Origin: Streptomyces diastatochromogenes
Lineage (GTDB): Bacteria > Actinomycetota > Actinomycetes > Streptomycetales > Streptomycetaceae
Length of the DNA: 64,000 bases
Direction: 5' to 3'
NCBI GenBank assembly: GCA_026913215.1
Contig: JAPTYK010000001.1
Span: forward strand, 7,564,001 to 7,628,000
The first letter of the stretch is position 1; every line of letters begins with the position of its first letter. The notes beneath the pieces were generated by a model. That model saw nothing but the letters and a program-made list of their open reading frames with translations. It ran no database searches and was not told the origin of the DNA. Positions 37,602-45,886 of this stretch are shown in pieces. The translations under genes and the position numbers were made by a program.

Positions 37602-38012
37602 GCGGTTCTCCAGAAGGGCGTGCGGACGTGCGGGTGTGCCTCCGGGGCCCGGCGGGCGGGGGACGGTGCCGCGGGCGGGGCGGGCGGAGGGGCGAGGCGG
37701 TGGTGGCCGGGTGAGCGGGAGACCGGCTGTTCAGACGCAGCGACAGGCCGCGCCGGCGACGCGGACGAGGTCCACGTGGCGGCGCTGGACGAGGGTGACC
37801 GAGCGGTCACGCAGGGGCTGCATGGGTCAGGAGTCTCGTCGGGACGGCGGACGGGGTCAACGGCGTAAGGGCTGGTTGACGCGCGTAGTTCGCATGATCG
37901 AAACACCGCCGGCGCTCAGGCCGGGCTCCGGCTCGGCTCCGGCTCCGGCCGAGGACGTGACGTACCCGGAGATGCCGTGACGTACCCGGAGATCCAACCG
38001 TCCGGGCGGGTC
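37602..38012. other. 5' leader region of the sulfatase gene
   Basis: About 400 bp that holds the short leader ORF (37731-37823). G/C-rich stretches between it and the sulfatase start could form attenuator structures. No other gene is seen. Confidence 0.5.
37731..37823 (-). CDS. cysteine-type leader peptide (30 aa) upstream of the sulfatase
   Basis: A 30-residue ORF starting MQPLRDRS, with the central motif RRHVDLVRVAG and the ending AACRCV. Short peptides with RRHVDLxRV and terminal cysteines are the recognised actinobacterial leader-peptide type found before sulfur-assimilation genes. There, stalling at Cys codons under cysteine limitation is thought to control downstream expression. This one ends 130 bp before the sulfatase ATG on the same strand. 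No canonical RBS is visible, so it may be leaderless or weakly translated. It is too short to be predicted by default gene finders. Confidence 0.75.
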   Translation of the reverse strand: MQPLRDRSVTLVQRRHVDLVRVAGAACRCV

Positions 38013-38375
38013 TCAGACCTTGATGGTCGCGGCGTCGATGACCTCGTCCAGGACGTCACGGGAACGGACGAGGTCGAGGATCATCCGGTCGATGCGGTCG
38101 CGTTCGACGGTCAGTTCCTCGACGAGCTCGCCGGTGGTGCGCTCGGTCGGGCCGCCGTCCGCGTCCCGCATGCACGGGAGGAGCATGCCGATCTTCTTGC
38201 TGTTCAGACCCGCCGCGTACAGGGCCTGGATGCGGACGACCCGGTCGACGGCCCACTCCCCGTAGGACCGGTGGCCGCCGGGGGTGCGCTCGGAGAGCAA
38301 CAGGCCCTGCTGCTCGTAGTACCGCAGGGACCGCTCGCTCACCCCGGAGCGCCGTGCCAGCTCACCGATCCGCAT
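38013..38375 (-). CDS. MerR-family regulator
   Basis: This 120-residue MerR protein has the N-terminal winged helix MRIGELARRSGVSERSLRYYEQQGLL, the RSYGEWAVDRVVRIQAL wing region and a long dimerisation helix (GELVEELTVERDRIDRMI). One Cys (LLPCMRDAD) is present but no obvious metal-binding pair, so a redox or small-electrophile signal is more likely than a metal. It is divergent from the Old Yellow Enzyme gene, and a perfect dyad lies in the overlong spacer of the shared promoter. Confidence 0.92.
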   Translation of the reverse strand: MRIGELARRSGVSERSLRYYEQQGLLLSERTPGGHRSYGEWAVDRVVRIQALYAAGLNSKKIGMLLPCMRDADGGPTERTTGELVEELTVERDRIDRMILDLVRSRDVLDEVIDAATIKV

Positions 38376-38420
38376 CGTCCGCCCCGTTCCCGCTTCCGCG
38401 TGCGCTTCCGCGGATCGCTC

Positions 38421-38452
38421 TTGAACCTGACATTGGTGTCAGGTTCTACGGT
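38421..38452 (+). promoter_or_regulatory. MerR-type promoter with perfect operator dyad
   Basis: GAACCTGACA-TTGG-TGTCAGGTTC (arms 38423-38432 and 38437-38446) is a perfect inverted repeat. It lies between a -35 TTGAAC (38421-38426) and a -10 TACGGT (38447-38452), leaving a 20-bp spacer. Overlong 19-20-bp spacers covered by a dyad are the hallmark of MerR-activated promoters. It drives the gene starting at 38459, so the transcript would be leaderless or nearly so. Confidence 0.8.
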
Positions 38453-38458
38453 ACCGGC

Positions 38459-39577
38459 ATGACGAACAGCACGGGCGGATCCCGCCTCTTCGAAGCCACC
38501 GAACTCGGCTCCCTCTCCCTGCCCAACCGGCTGGTCATGGCCCCGCTGACGCGCAACCGCGCCGCCGCCGACGGGGTGCCGACCCCGCTCATGGCCACGT
38601 ACTACGCGCAGCGCGCCACCGCCGGCCTGATCATCGCCGAGGCCACCATGCCGAGCGCCGTCGGCCAGACCTACGCCAACATCCCCGCGCTCCACTCCCC
38701 GGCCCACGTGGCCGGATGGCGACGGGTCACCGACGCCGTACGGGAAGCAGGCGGGCGGATGTTCGTGCAGCTCCAGCACGGCGGACGGGTCGGCCACCCG
38801 GACACCAGCGGGCACCTCCCCGTCGCGCCCTCGACGGTGGCGCTCCCCGAGGAGATCCACACCCCCGACGGGCGCCGCCCCGCCGTCGTCCCCCGCGAGC
38901 TGACCGTGGAGGAGATCCGTGCGACGGTGGCCGACTTCGCGGCCGCTGCCAGGCGGGCCGTGGACGCGGGCTTCGAGGGCGTCGAGGTCCACGCCGCCAA
39001 CGGCTACCTGATCCACCAGTTCCTCGCGAAGAACACCAACCTGCGCACCGACGAGTACGGCGGTCCGGTCGCCCACCGGATCCGCTTCGCGGTCGAGGTG
39101 GTCCAGGCCGTCGCGGACGCGATCGGCCCCGAGCGGGTCGGGGTGCGCGTCTCCCCCGGAGTCGGCGTCAACGGCATCGAGGAAGGCGACACCGACAGCA
39201 TCTACCGGGCTCTCGTCGCCGCCCTGGCCGACCGGGAACTCGCCTACCTGCACGTGGTGTTCGCCGACCCCGACCAGCCGCTGTTCCAGGAGATCCGGAA
39301 GACCTGGCCGGGCACGCTGATCGCCAACCCCGTCCTCGGATGGGGAGGACCCCTGCCCGCCGACGGCGGCCGCGCGGCCGCCGAGAAGCTCCTCGCCGCC
39401 GGAGCCGACCTGATCTCCCTGGGGCGCGGCTTCCTGGCCAACCCCGACCTCGTCGAACGCCTCCGCAGCGGCGCGCCGCTCAACGCCGTACGGGACCGGT
39501 ACCTGATGTACACGGGCGGGGCGACGGGCTACACCGACTACCCCACCCTCGACGAACTCGCACTCGCCGCCGCCTGA
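38459..39577 (+). CDS. Old Yellow Enzyme family alkene reductase
   Basis: This 372-residue intact FMN-dependent ene-reductase (NemA/XenB class) begins LFEATELGSLSLPNRLVMAPLTRNRA and has VEVHAANGYLIHQFL with the substrate-binding His/Asn pair, plus the FMN phosphate site LISLGRGFLANPDLVERL. Such enzymes reduce activated C=C bonds or nitro groups using NADPH. Placement under a MerR-type promoter suggests induction by electrophilic compounds. Confidence 0.95.
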   Translation: MTNSTGGSRLFEATELGSLSLPNRLVMAPLTRNRAAADGVPTPLMATYYAQRATAGLIIAEATMPSAVGQTYANIPALHSPAHVAGWRRVTDAVREAGGRMFVQLQHGGRVGHPDTSGHLPVAPSTVALPEEIHTPDGRRPAVVPRELTVEEIRATVADFAAAARRAVDAGFEGVEVHAANGYLIHQFLAKNTNLRTDEYGGPVAHRIRFAVEVVQAVADAIGPERVGVRVSPGVGVNGIEEGDTDSIYRALVAALADRELAYLHVVFADPDQPLFQEIRKTWPGTLIANPVLGWGGPLPADGGRAAAEKLLAAGADLISLGRGFLANPDLVERLRSGAPLNAVRDRYLMYTGGATGYTDYPTLDELALAAA

Positions 39578-39632
39578 GCACCCCTGCGGCGGCCCGGCCG
39601 GGCGGTGTCCCTTCTGCTCGCGTTCTCCCCGC

Positions 39633-41216
39633 TCACTGGGTGGTGTAGTCGGCCATCATGGCCATGTCCTCGTGTTCGAGGTTGTGGCAGTGGAGCATGT
39701 AGGTGCCGGGGTAGTCGGTGAACCGGGTGACGACTTCGACGGCTTCGGCGGGGCGGAGGTCCACGGTGTCCTTCCAGCCGTGGTCCTGGGGGCCGATCTC
39801 GCGGTTGTTGCGGGTGAGGACCTGGAAGTGGTTGAGGTGCAGGTGGATGGGGTGGTGGAAGTTGGTGGTGAAGCGCCAGATCTCCGTCTGGCCGAGGGTG
39901 GGGCGGGCCAGGGCGCGTCCGGGCTGGTAGGCGGTGCCGTTGATGGTCCAGCCGGCGTCGGAGCCGGTGAAGTGGAAGTCGCGGGTGACGGCGGCCCGGC
40001 TGGGGTCGAGCGCGGGAACGGTGCTGAGCCTGTCCGGGACGGTGGTGTCGTCGCGGGGGGAGCCGGAGGCGATGTCGAAGCACATGACCTGGGCCGTCGA
40101 GCCGTCTCCGGCGAGGTTGAGGAGGCGTACGCGGGTGCCGGGACGGTAGCGGGAGAAGTCGACGACGACGTCGTAGCGTTCGGCGGGGGCGATGTCGAGG
40201 GTGTCGTGGGCGCGGGGGGCTTCGAGGAGGCCGCCGTCGCTGCCGATCTGGACGAGGGCGTTGCCGCCTTCCGGCTGGGGGTCGAGCTGGAGCCGGTAGG
40301 TGCGGGCGTTGGACGCGTTGAGAAGGCGCAGCCGGTAGCGGAGGCGCTCCGTCCGGTGGACGGGCCAGGGGGCGCCGTTGACGAGGACGACGTCGCCGAG
40401 GACGCCGTTCATATAGGGGTCGGTGACGCCGGGAGTGCGGAGCTGGGGGTCGAGCCAGGGGTACTGGAAGGACCCGTCGGCGGCGAAGGAGCGGTCGGCG
40501 ATCATGAGGGGGATGTCGCGGTCGCCCTGGGGCAGGGGCAGTCGTCGCTCCTCGTCGTCGTGGACGAGGTGGAAGCCGGCCAGCCCCATCCAGACGGCGG
40601 CGCCGGTGTAGCTCATGCGGTGGTCGTGGTACCAGAGCGTCGCGGCGCGCTGGTCGAGGGGATAGGTGTAGGTGCGGCTCGCCTCGGCGAGGTCCATCGC
40701 GTGGTGGGCCATGGACGCGCCGTGGGGCCCGCCGTTCATGTCCTCGTGGACCCGCTGGGCGTCGTAGGTGCCGCTGGCGGGCAGGATCAGCGAGGTGGGG
40801 TAGCCGTCGCTGGCGGCGGGCGTGTGACCGCCGTGGAGGTGGACCACGGAGGGGTGGTCGAGTTCGTTGCGGTGGCGCACCACGGTGCGGCGTCCGGAGC
40901 GGGAGACGATCGTGGGACCGGGGAAGGTGCCGCCGTAGGTCCACGCCTTGGTGCGCAGACCGGGCAGGATCTCCAGCTCGGCGTGCTGCTGGGTGATGTC
41001 GTAGGTGTCGGTGGTGCCGCTGGTGGACGTCGGCCGCAGGACACGGGGGACGGGCAGGGGCGTACGGAAGGGAGCCGGCAGCGGGGCCTTGCTGGCGAGG
41101 ACCTTGCCCGGCCGGCCCTCGCGTGCGTAGTCGCTGAGCAGGGGCCAGCCGGCGGCGGCCACGGCACCGGTGCCCAGGAGGGCCCCACCGGCACTCAGGA
41201 GCGTGCGCCGCCTCAC
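39633..41216 (-). CDS. multicopper oxidase (CueO/bilirubin oxidase-like), Tat-exported
   Basis: This 527-residue intact enzyme starts at GTG 41216, overlapping the upstream gene's stop. The N-terminus MRRRTLLSAGGALLGTGAVAAA is a twin-arginine signal. Copper ligands: HLHGGH (126-131), YHDH (196-199), HPIHLHLNHF, and HCHNLEHEDMAMM (509-521), giving the T1/T2/T3 sites. The Met-containing axial position fits a medium-potential T1 copper. It is a three-domain laccase-type oxidase for phenols, bilirubin, Cu(I) or Mn. Coupling with a four-helix membrane protein suggests a periplasm-side electron or copper function. Confidence 0.95.
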   Translation of the reverse strand: MRRRTLLSAGGALLGTGAVAAAGWPLLSDYAREGRPGKVLASKAPLPAPFRTPLPVPRVLRPTSTSGTTDTYDITQQHAELEILPGLRTKAWTYGGTFPGPTIVSRSGRRTVVRHRNELDHPSVVHLHGGHTPAASDGYPTSLILPASGTYDAQRVHEDMNGGPHGASMAHHAMDLAEASRTYTYPLDQRAATLWYHDHRMSYTGAAVWMGLAGFHLVHDDEERRLPLPQGDRDIPLMIADRSFAADGSFQYPWLDPQLRTPGVTDPYMNGVLGDVVLVNGAPWPVHRTERLRYRLRLLNASNARTYRLQLDPQPEGGNALVQIGSDGGLLEAPRAHDTLDIAPAERYDVVVDFSRYRPGTRVRLLNLAGDGSTAQVMCFDIASGSPRDDTTVPDRLSTVPALDPSRAAVTRDFHFTGSDAGWTINGTAYQPGRALARPTLGQTEIWRFTTNFHHPIHLHLNHFQVLTRNNREIGPQDHGWKDTVDLRPAEAVEVVTRFTDYPGTYMLHCHNLEHEDMAMMADYTTQ

Positions 41217-41649
41217 TGGACCGGCTCCGGCTCCGGCTCCGGGTGCGCGTCGCGCTCGGGGGCGGGCGAGGCCGGGGTCCTGGGGGCAGGGGAGTGGTCA
41301 GCACGACCCGGCCCAGTACCGCGACGGCGGAGGTGAGGATGACGCCGAGCAGGACGTGAAGCGTGACGGCGCGCCCCATGCCCAGGGCGATCTGGCCCAC
41401 GAGGACCGGGACCAGGGCGATCGACGCGGGCAGGACCGCTCGGGGTCCTCCGGCGCGGCGGACGAAGAAGGCGGCGACGGCCGTCAGGAGGGCGACCACG
41501 GTGACGACGCGGCCGAGCGTTCCGTGGAGGGCCAGCATGTCGTAATGACCGCCGAGAAACCCTCCGGCGAGGGCGACCTGAGCGAGCATCAGAACCGACA
41601 GGAATGCGGTGGCGATGCGCAGGGACAGCAGACTGTTGCGTAATGACAT
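41213..41649 (-). CDS. small four-helix membrane protein coupled to the multicopper oxidase
   Basis: The ATG at 41649 opens MSLRNSLLSLRIATAFLSVLM, followed by helices ALHGTLGRVVTVVALLTAVAAFF, AVLPASIALVPVLVGQIALGMG and TLHVLLGVILTSAVAVLGRVV. His residues inside helices 2 and 4 could bind heme or copper, as in cytochrome b561-like or DUF420-type proteins. One frame break near 41285 is needed for the C-terminal AERDAHPEPEPEPVQ ending in a TGA that overlaps the oxidase GTG. It is probably a membrane electron carrier or assembly partner of the oxidase. Specific function unknown. Confidence 0.7.
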
Positions 41650-42247
41650 ACCGACGATCCAACCGGAACGCCCGACGGCCCGCAAGCTGGACTCGGGCCT
41701 CTCGCAAGGCAGTTGGACGTTCTTTAGTGATACTCAAGTTTGGCAAAGTCCACTTAAAGCCAGTGGGCGGATCGGGATCGAGCCAAGCGTTTCCTGCATG
41801 GCTCCTGTCGTGCTCGTACTCCGTCCTCTGCGGGTTCCGCAAGGTGACCTTGGTGGCCGTTTTTACCTTTAGGAAAGGTAAAGCGATGCGGAACTCTGCC
41901 GGTGAGGAAACCTCCTGTCCGAGGGGCTGGTGGCCGTTTCGTGAGGGTGGATCGTGGTCGTTTTTGTTCGCCACTCGCAGAGGAGTTCGGCTGGTGGGGA
42001 GAGTCGCGGCCGACGGGGCGGCCGCTTCAGCGGTCGGCGAAGCGGCCGGCCGGGGTGGACGGGACGGTCGACGACGAGAGCCGTAGCCGAGTTCCGGGCG
42101 GGCTGCCAGGGCGCCCGGGGGCGCACCCTGTGGCGCGGGCCGAACCGTCGTGCCTCCGAGGAGCGGCCCTCGAAGGTTCCCCGCTCACCTTCCGCCTCCG
42201 ATAGTGGTTGCCCGGCGCACATGAGAACGGCACCGAAGGAGTAGCAC
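41650..42247. other. 600-bp divergent intergenic region
   Basis: This region separates the oxidase operon (minus) from the monooxygenase operon (plus). The first 230 bp are comparatively AT-rich (for example TTTAGTGATACTCAAGTTTG) and hold the 21-bp palindrome described separately; AAGGTGACCTT (41841-41851) is a further small palindrome. The rest shows no convincing gene. Confidence 0.5.
41862..41882. promoter_or_regulatory. perfect 21-bp palindrome (operator candidate)
   Basis: TTTACCTTT-AGG-AAAGGTAAA has perfect 9-bp arms. It lies between the oxidase operon and the monooxygenase operon, and its AT-rich sequence stands out from the background. No T run follows the hairpin in either direction, so a protein-binding site is more likely than a terminator. 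Confidence 0.6.
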
Positions 42248-43738
42248 ATGCCTGCCCTTCCCCGCTCCGCCTGGTACGACCTCACCCGGGACATGAACTG
42301 GACGCTGTCGTACGTCGACGAGGAATCGGCCTTCCCCCAGGACGTCTGCAACACGTACGGCGTGCCCACCGAGGCGTGGTGGGAATGGGACGAGCCGTAC
42401 AAGATCACCTACCCCGAGTACGTGCACAACCAGGCCGGCAAGGACGCGGCGGTCTACGCGGTGAACCAGGTGGCCGCCCGTTCGCACGTCTACGAGCGGC
42501 TCGATCCGGGATGGCGGGCGGCGGTCCTGGCCCACTACGGGGTGACGCCGTTGTCGGAGTACCTGGGGGCGATCGCCGAAGGCCGCATGGCACGGTTCGG
42601 GCGATCGGCGGCGTGGCGGAACATGGCCGTCTTCGGCACGCTCGACGAGATCCGGCACGCGCAGATCCAGGCGTACTTTGCCTACAGCCTGCTGGGCAGG
42701 GAACCACGTGCCGACTGGGCGCACCGGACCTTCCACACCCAGCACTGGGGAGCGATCGCCGCCCGGGCGGCCTTCGACGACACCTTCGGCGGCAACGACG
42801 CGGTGTCCACGGCGATCCAGCTCACCTTCGCCCTGGAGACGGGGTTCTCCAACCTCCAGTTCCTGGGGATGGCGGCGGAGGCCCTGGAGGTCGGGGACCT
42901 GGAGTTCGCCGCGCTGATCTCGTCGATCCAGACGGACGAGGCACGCCATGCCCAGCAGGGCGAGCCCACGATCAAGGTGCTGCTCAAGGCGGGCCGCAAG
43001 GACGTCGTCCAGGAACTGGTCGACGTGGCGTTCTGGCGGGTGTGGCGGATCTTCGCCCTGCTCACGGGCATGTCGATGGACTACTACACGCCGCTGGAGC
43101 ACCGCAGCCAGTCGTTCAAGGAATTCATGAACGAGTGGATCGTCAAGCAGTTCCGCGAGCAGTTCCGTGACCTGGGGCTGGAGCTGCCCTGGTACTGGAA
43201 CGACCACTTCCTGCCCGAACTTGACTGGTTCCACCACACCGCGCAGATCGGCGTCTGGTACCTGCGGTCCACCATGTGGTGGAACCCGCACGCGGGAGTG
43301 TCCCCGGCGGAACGCGCCTGGCTGGAGGAGAAGTACCCCGGCTGGGGCGAGAACTACGGCCTCATGTGGGACCAGCTCGCCACCTGCCTGCGGGAAGGAC
43401 GGGAGATCCCCACGGCCCTGCCCACCCTGTGCCACACGTGCAACCTCCCGCTCACGAACCCGGCGGGCCACCGCGCGGGGACGCTGGACTCGCCCGAGCC
43501 CCTCACCGCGGAGCACGCGGGACGGCGCTACTTCTTCTGCTCGGCGCCGTGCCGGTGGATCTTCTCGCTGCGGCCCGAACGCTACGAGGGACACGTCAAC
43601 TTCACGGAGCGGTTCGTGGCCGGAGATGTCCAGCCGGCCACGCTGGAAGGGGCCCTGGCCTACATGGGCCTGGCGCCGACGGAGTACGGCGACGACTCCG
43701 TCGGCTACGCGTGGATCTTCGACCGGAAGGAACCGTGA
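42248..43738 (+). CDS. tmoA: aromatic/alkene diiron monooxygenase, alpha (hydroxylase) subunit
   Basis: This 496-residue intact TmoA/T4moH homologue carries all six diiron ligands at the same positions as the Pseudomonas enzyme: Glu104, Glu134, His137 (LDEIRHAQ), Glu197, Glu231 and His234 (DEARHAQ). The second-sphere Thr201 is Ser here. Pocket positions 100, 103 and 107 read Thr, Ser and Gly, which from memory differ from the Ile/Gly/Ala of toluene monooxygenases, so substrate or regiochemistry may differ. The C-terminal region includes a Cys-rich LCHTCNLPLTN and FFCSAPCRWIF, probably a zinc site. A GAAGGAG RBS lies before ATG 42248. First gene of an ABCDE operon. Confidence 0.93.
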   Translation: MPALPRSAWYDLTRDMNWTLSYVDEESAFPQDVCNTYGVPTEAWWEWDEPYKITYPEYVHNQAGKDAAVYAVNQVAARSHVYERLDPGWRAAVLAHYGVTPLSEYLGAIAEGRMARFGRSAAWRNMAVFGTLDEIRHAQIQAYFAYSLLGREPRADWAHRTFHTQHWGAIAARAAFDDTFGGNDAVSTAIQLTFALETGFSNLQFLGMAAEALEVGDLEFAALISSIQTDEARHAQQGEPTIKVLLKAGRKDVVQELVDVAFWRVWRIFALLTGMSMDYYTPLEHRSQSFKEFMNEWIVKQFREQFRDLGLELPWYWNDHFLPELDWFHHTAQIGVWYLRSTMWWNPHAGVSPAERAWLEEKYPGWGENYGLMWDQLATCLREGREIPTALPTLCHTCNLPLTNPAGHRAGTLDSPEPLTAEHAGRRYFFCSAPCRWIFSLRPERYEGHVNFTERFVAGDVQPATLEGALAYMGLAPTEYGDDSVGYAWIFDRKEP

Positions 43739-43739
43739 G

Positions 43740-43985
43740 GTGACCGCTCTCCCCGTGCAGGTGGCCGTCGATCGCGAACTGATCCTCCGGCTCGTCCTGC
43801 TCGACGACACCGACTCGGTCGAACAGGCCGCACGGAAGATCACCGACCAGGTCCTGGGCGCCTTCGTCCCCGTACGGGAACAGCCGCTGACCGTCTCCCA
43901 CCAGGGCCGCGTGCTCGACCCGCACCGCACGCTCGGCGCCTGCGAGGTCGGGCCGATGGACGTCCTCCGGGTGGCGTACCCGTGA
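43740..43985 (+). CDS. tmoB: diiron monooxygenase gamma (TmoB-like) subunit
   Basis: This 81-residue protein starts at GTG 43740, right after the alpha-subunit stop. It has a ubiquitin-like beta-grasp pattern (VQVAVDRELILRLVLLDD, then PLTVSHQGRVLDPHRTLGAC and DVLRVAYP) typical of TmoB. It forms the third subunit of the hydroxylase. Its stop overlaps the next GTG. Confidence 0.88.
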   Translation: MTALPVQVAVDRELILRLVLLDDTDSVEQAARKITDQVLGAFVPVREQPLTVSHQGRVLDPHRTLGACEVGPMDVLRVAYP

Positions 43986-44523
43986 GCGCGGACGCCCGCT
44001 GGACACAGGTCGCCGCCGACGGCGACCTGTGGGAGGGCGACATCCTCGGAGTCGACGTGGCGGGCCGCGCGATCCTCCTGGTGCGCCTCGCGGGCGGGGC
44101 GGTCAAGGCGTACCAGGAACCTGCCCGCACCAGGGACTCCCGTTGGAGGACGCGGACTTCGACGCGGACACCGGCGTCCTGACCTGCTCGGGCCATCTGT
44201 GGGAATTCGACGCGGCCACCGGCGCCGGGATCAACCCCAGCACCTGTCTGCTGACCGAGTACACGGTGCGGGTGCGGGAGGGATCGGTGGACATCGCCGT
44301 TCCCCGGAGAGCCTCCCGGAGAGCGACGACCAGCGAGGAGTCGGCTGATGCACGCGGACCGAACGGACCGAACGGACCGAACAGACCGAACGGATCAGAC
44401 GGGCCGGACAGCGGCGCGGGCGACGGACGAGACGACGGACGAGACGACGGCGACGGCGACGGACGAGGCGGCGACGGTGGGGGACGGGACGGCGACAGCG
44501 GCGGACGGGACGGCCGCAGGTGA
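43982..44523 (+). CDS. tmoC: Rieske ferredoxin (TmoC-like) with a repetitive C-terminal extension
   Basis: The start is GTG 43982. One base is missing near 44115. Corrected, the Rieske motifs are TCPHQGLPLEDADFD (CxH) and TCSGHLWEFD (CxxH), on a protein whose conserved part ends near VREGSVDIAVP. TmoC is normally about 110 residues. Here the frame continues for about 70 more as PNGPNGPNRPNG, then Asp/Gly/Arg repeats, to the stop at 44521. The protein passes electrons from a reductase to the hydroxylase. Confidence 0.85.
44352..44520 (+). repeat. low-complexity tandem repeats at the tmoC-tmoD junction
   Basis: CGAACGGAC units (9 bp) are followed by GACGGACGAGA and GACGGC-type units. In the tmoC frame they give PNG then DGRD repeats, while another frame gives Thr/Asp/Arg repeats. 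The unit lengths keep the reading frame. Confidence 0.75.
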
Positions 44524-44568
44524 GACGGCGCGGACGGGACGACGGCGGGCGACGCGCCGCCGAGGCTC

Positions 44569-44849
44569 GTGGGTCCCGTGCTCCGGGGCATGGACGCCGA
44601 CCTCGCCGAGGCGGTCATCGCCGCCGTGGAGACGGACAACCCCGGGCAGGAGGTCCACGTGGTCGACCGCGGCGGATACATCCGTGTCCACACCGTCGGC
44701 CGCTGCCGGCTCACCCGGGCCAGCCTGGAGGCGGAGCTCGGGCAGGACTTCCCCTGCCCAGGCTGGAACCCGCACTGGGCGCCTTCGCCGGACGCATGAG
44801 CATCACCGACGACGAGATCACCTGGTACTTGGCGAGGCAGGAGGACTGA
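44569..44849 (+). CDS. tmoD: monooxygenase effector protein (TmoD/MmoB-like)
   Basis: The reconstructed protein reads VGPVLRGMDADLAEAVIAAV, HVVDRGGYIRVHTVGRCRLT, then after a base loss near 44765 LGAFAGRMSITDDEITWYLA. This matches the small cofactor-free effector family that docks on the hydroxylase, with the typical GGYIRV strand and the final FxGxM. The start at GTG 44569 is the most family-like; an ATG at 44348 would add the repetitive tract. It ends 1 bp before the beta-subunit ATG. Confidence 0.8.
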
Positions 44850-44850
44850 C

Positions 44851-45870
44851 ATGGCGCACTCACCACGCCCCGGGGCACGCACCTGGAGCCTGCTCGGCGA
44901 CGTCCGGCGCAAGCCCAGCCCGTACGAGGCGGTCACCGCCCGGTTCCAGTACACCTTCCGGCGCGAGCCCGCCCCCTTCGAACTCGACCGCGGCGCTCCG
45001 CTCAACCAGTGGTACCTGGCCCACCGGGAGGGCTCCGCCTTCCAGGTGGCCGACTGGGAGGGCTTCCGCGACCCGCACCGGCTGACCTACAAGGACTACG
45101 TCACGCTCCAGCACGAGCGGGAGGTCCACACCGACCTGCTGATCGACGAGCACGAGGCGGCACGCGGCCTGCACGCGCTGGACCCCGCCTGGGTGACGGT
45201 GCTGCGCCGGCTCGCCGTCCCGCTGCGCTTCCCCCTGCACGTGCTGCAGATGACCGCCTCGTACGTCGCCCACATGGCACCGTCCGCGTTCATCACCAAC
45301 TGCGCCGCCTTCCAGGCCGCCGACGAGGCCCGCCGCGTCCAACGCCTGGCCTACTGGACCAGAGCCCTGGCCGACGCGCACGACGACAGCCTCGCCGAGA
45401 CCGCCACGGCCCGCACCGCCTGGGAGGAGGACCCCGCCTGGCAGCCGCTGCGCCGCGTCCTGGAAGAACTCCTGACGGTACGGGACTGGGGCGAGGCGTT
45501 CACCGCGCTCAACCTCGTCGTCAAACCCGCGCTCGACGTCCTGGTCAACACGTCACTCGCCGAACTGGCCCGGGACAACGACGACATGTTCCTCGCCGAC
45601 CTGTGCACCGAGTTCCGCCACGACGGCCGTCGCAGCCGCGACTGGACCCGCGCCCTCGTCCGCTACGCCCTGGACCAACGCCCCGACCTCGCGGACGTGT
45701 TGCGGAACTGGACGGACACCCGCCGTCCGGACGCCCAGAGGGCCGTCGAGGCACTGGCCGCGCTGTTCGCCCAGGCACCCGTCCTCGTCCCGCCCGAAGA
45801 CGTCCGCACCGCCGTCGGCGACGAACTGACGTCCCTGCACGCGGACAGCGGCCTGCGTCCGCCGGCCTGA
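44851..45870 (+). CDS. tmoE: aromatic monooxygenase beta (TmoE-like) subunit
   Basis: This 339-residue intact, helix-rich protein of the phenol/toluene hydroxylase beta family is recognisable by RRKPSPYEAVTARFQYTFRRE, YLAHREGSAFQVADWEGFRDPHR (in two parts), YVTLQHEREVHTDLL and FQAADEARRVQRLAYWTRAL. It lacks the metal ligands, as expected for a structural subunit. Last gene of tmoABCDE. No tmoF-type FAD/2Fe-2S reductase follows; a DJ-1 gene converges from the other strand 16 bp later. Confidence 0.92.
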   Translation: MAHSPRPGARTWSLLGDVRRKPSPYEAVTARFQYTFRREPAPFELDRGAPLNQWYLAHREGSAFQVADWEGFRDPHRLTYKDYVTLQHEREVHTDLLIDEHEAARGLHALDPAWVTVLRRLAVPLRFPLHVLQMTASYVAHMAPSAFITNCAAFQAADEARRVQRLAYWTRALADAHDDSLAETATARTAWEEDPAWQPLRRVLEELLTVRDWGEAFTALNLVVKPALDVLVNTSLAELARDNDDMFLADLCTEFRHDGRRSRDWTRALVRYALDQRPDLADVLRNWTDTRRPDAQRAVEALAALFAQAPVLVPPEDVRTAVGDELTSLHADSGLRPPA

Positions 45871-45886
45871 CGGCGCCCGGCGCGTC

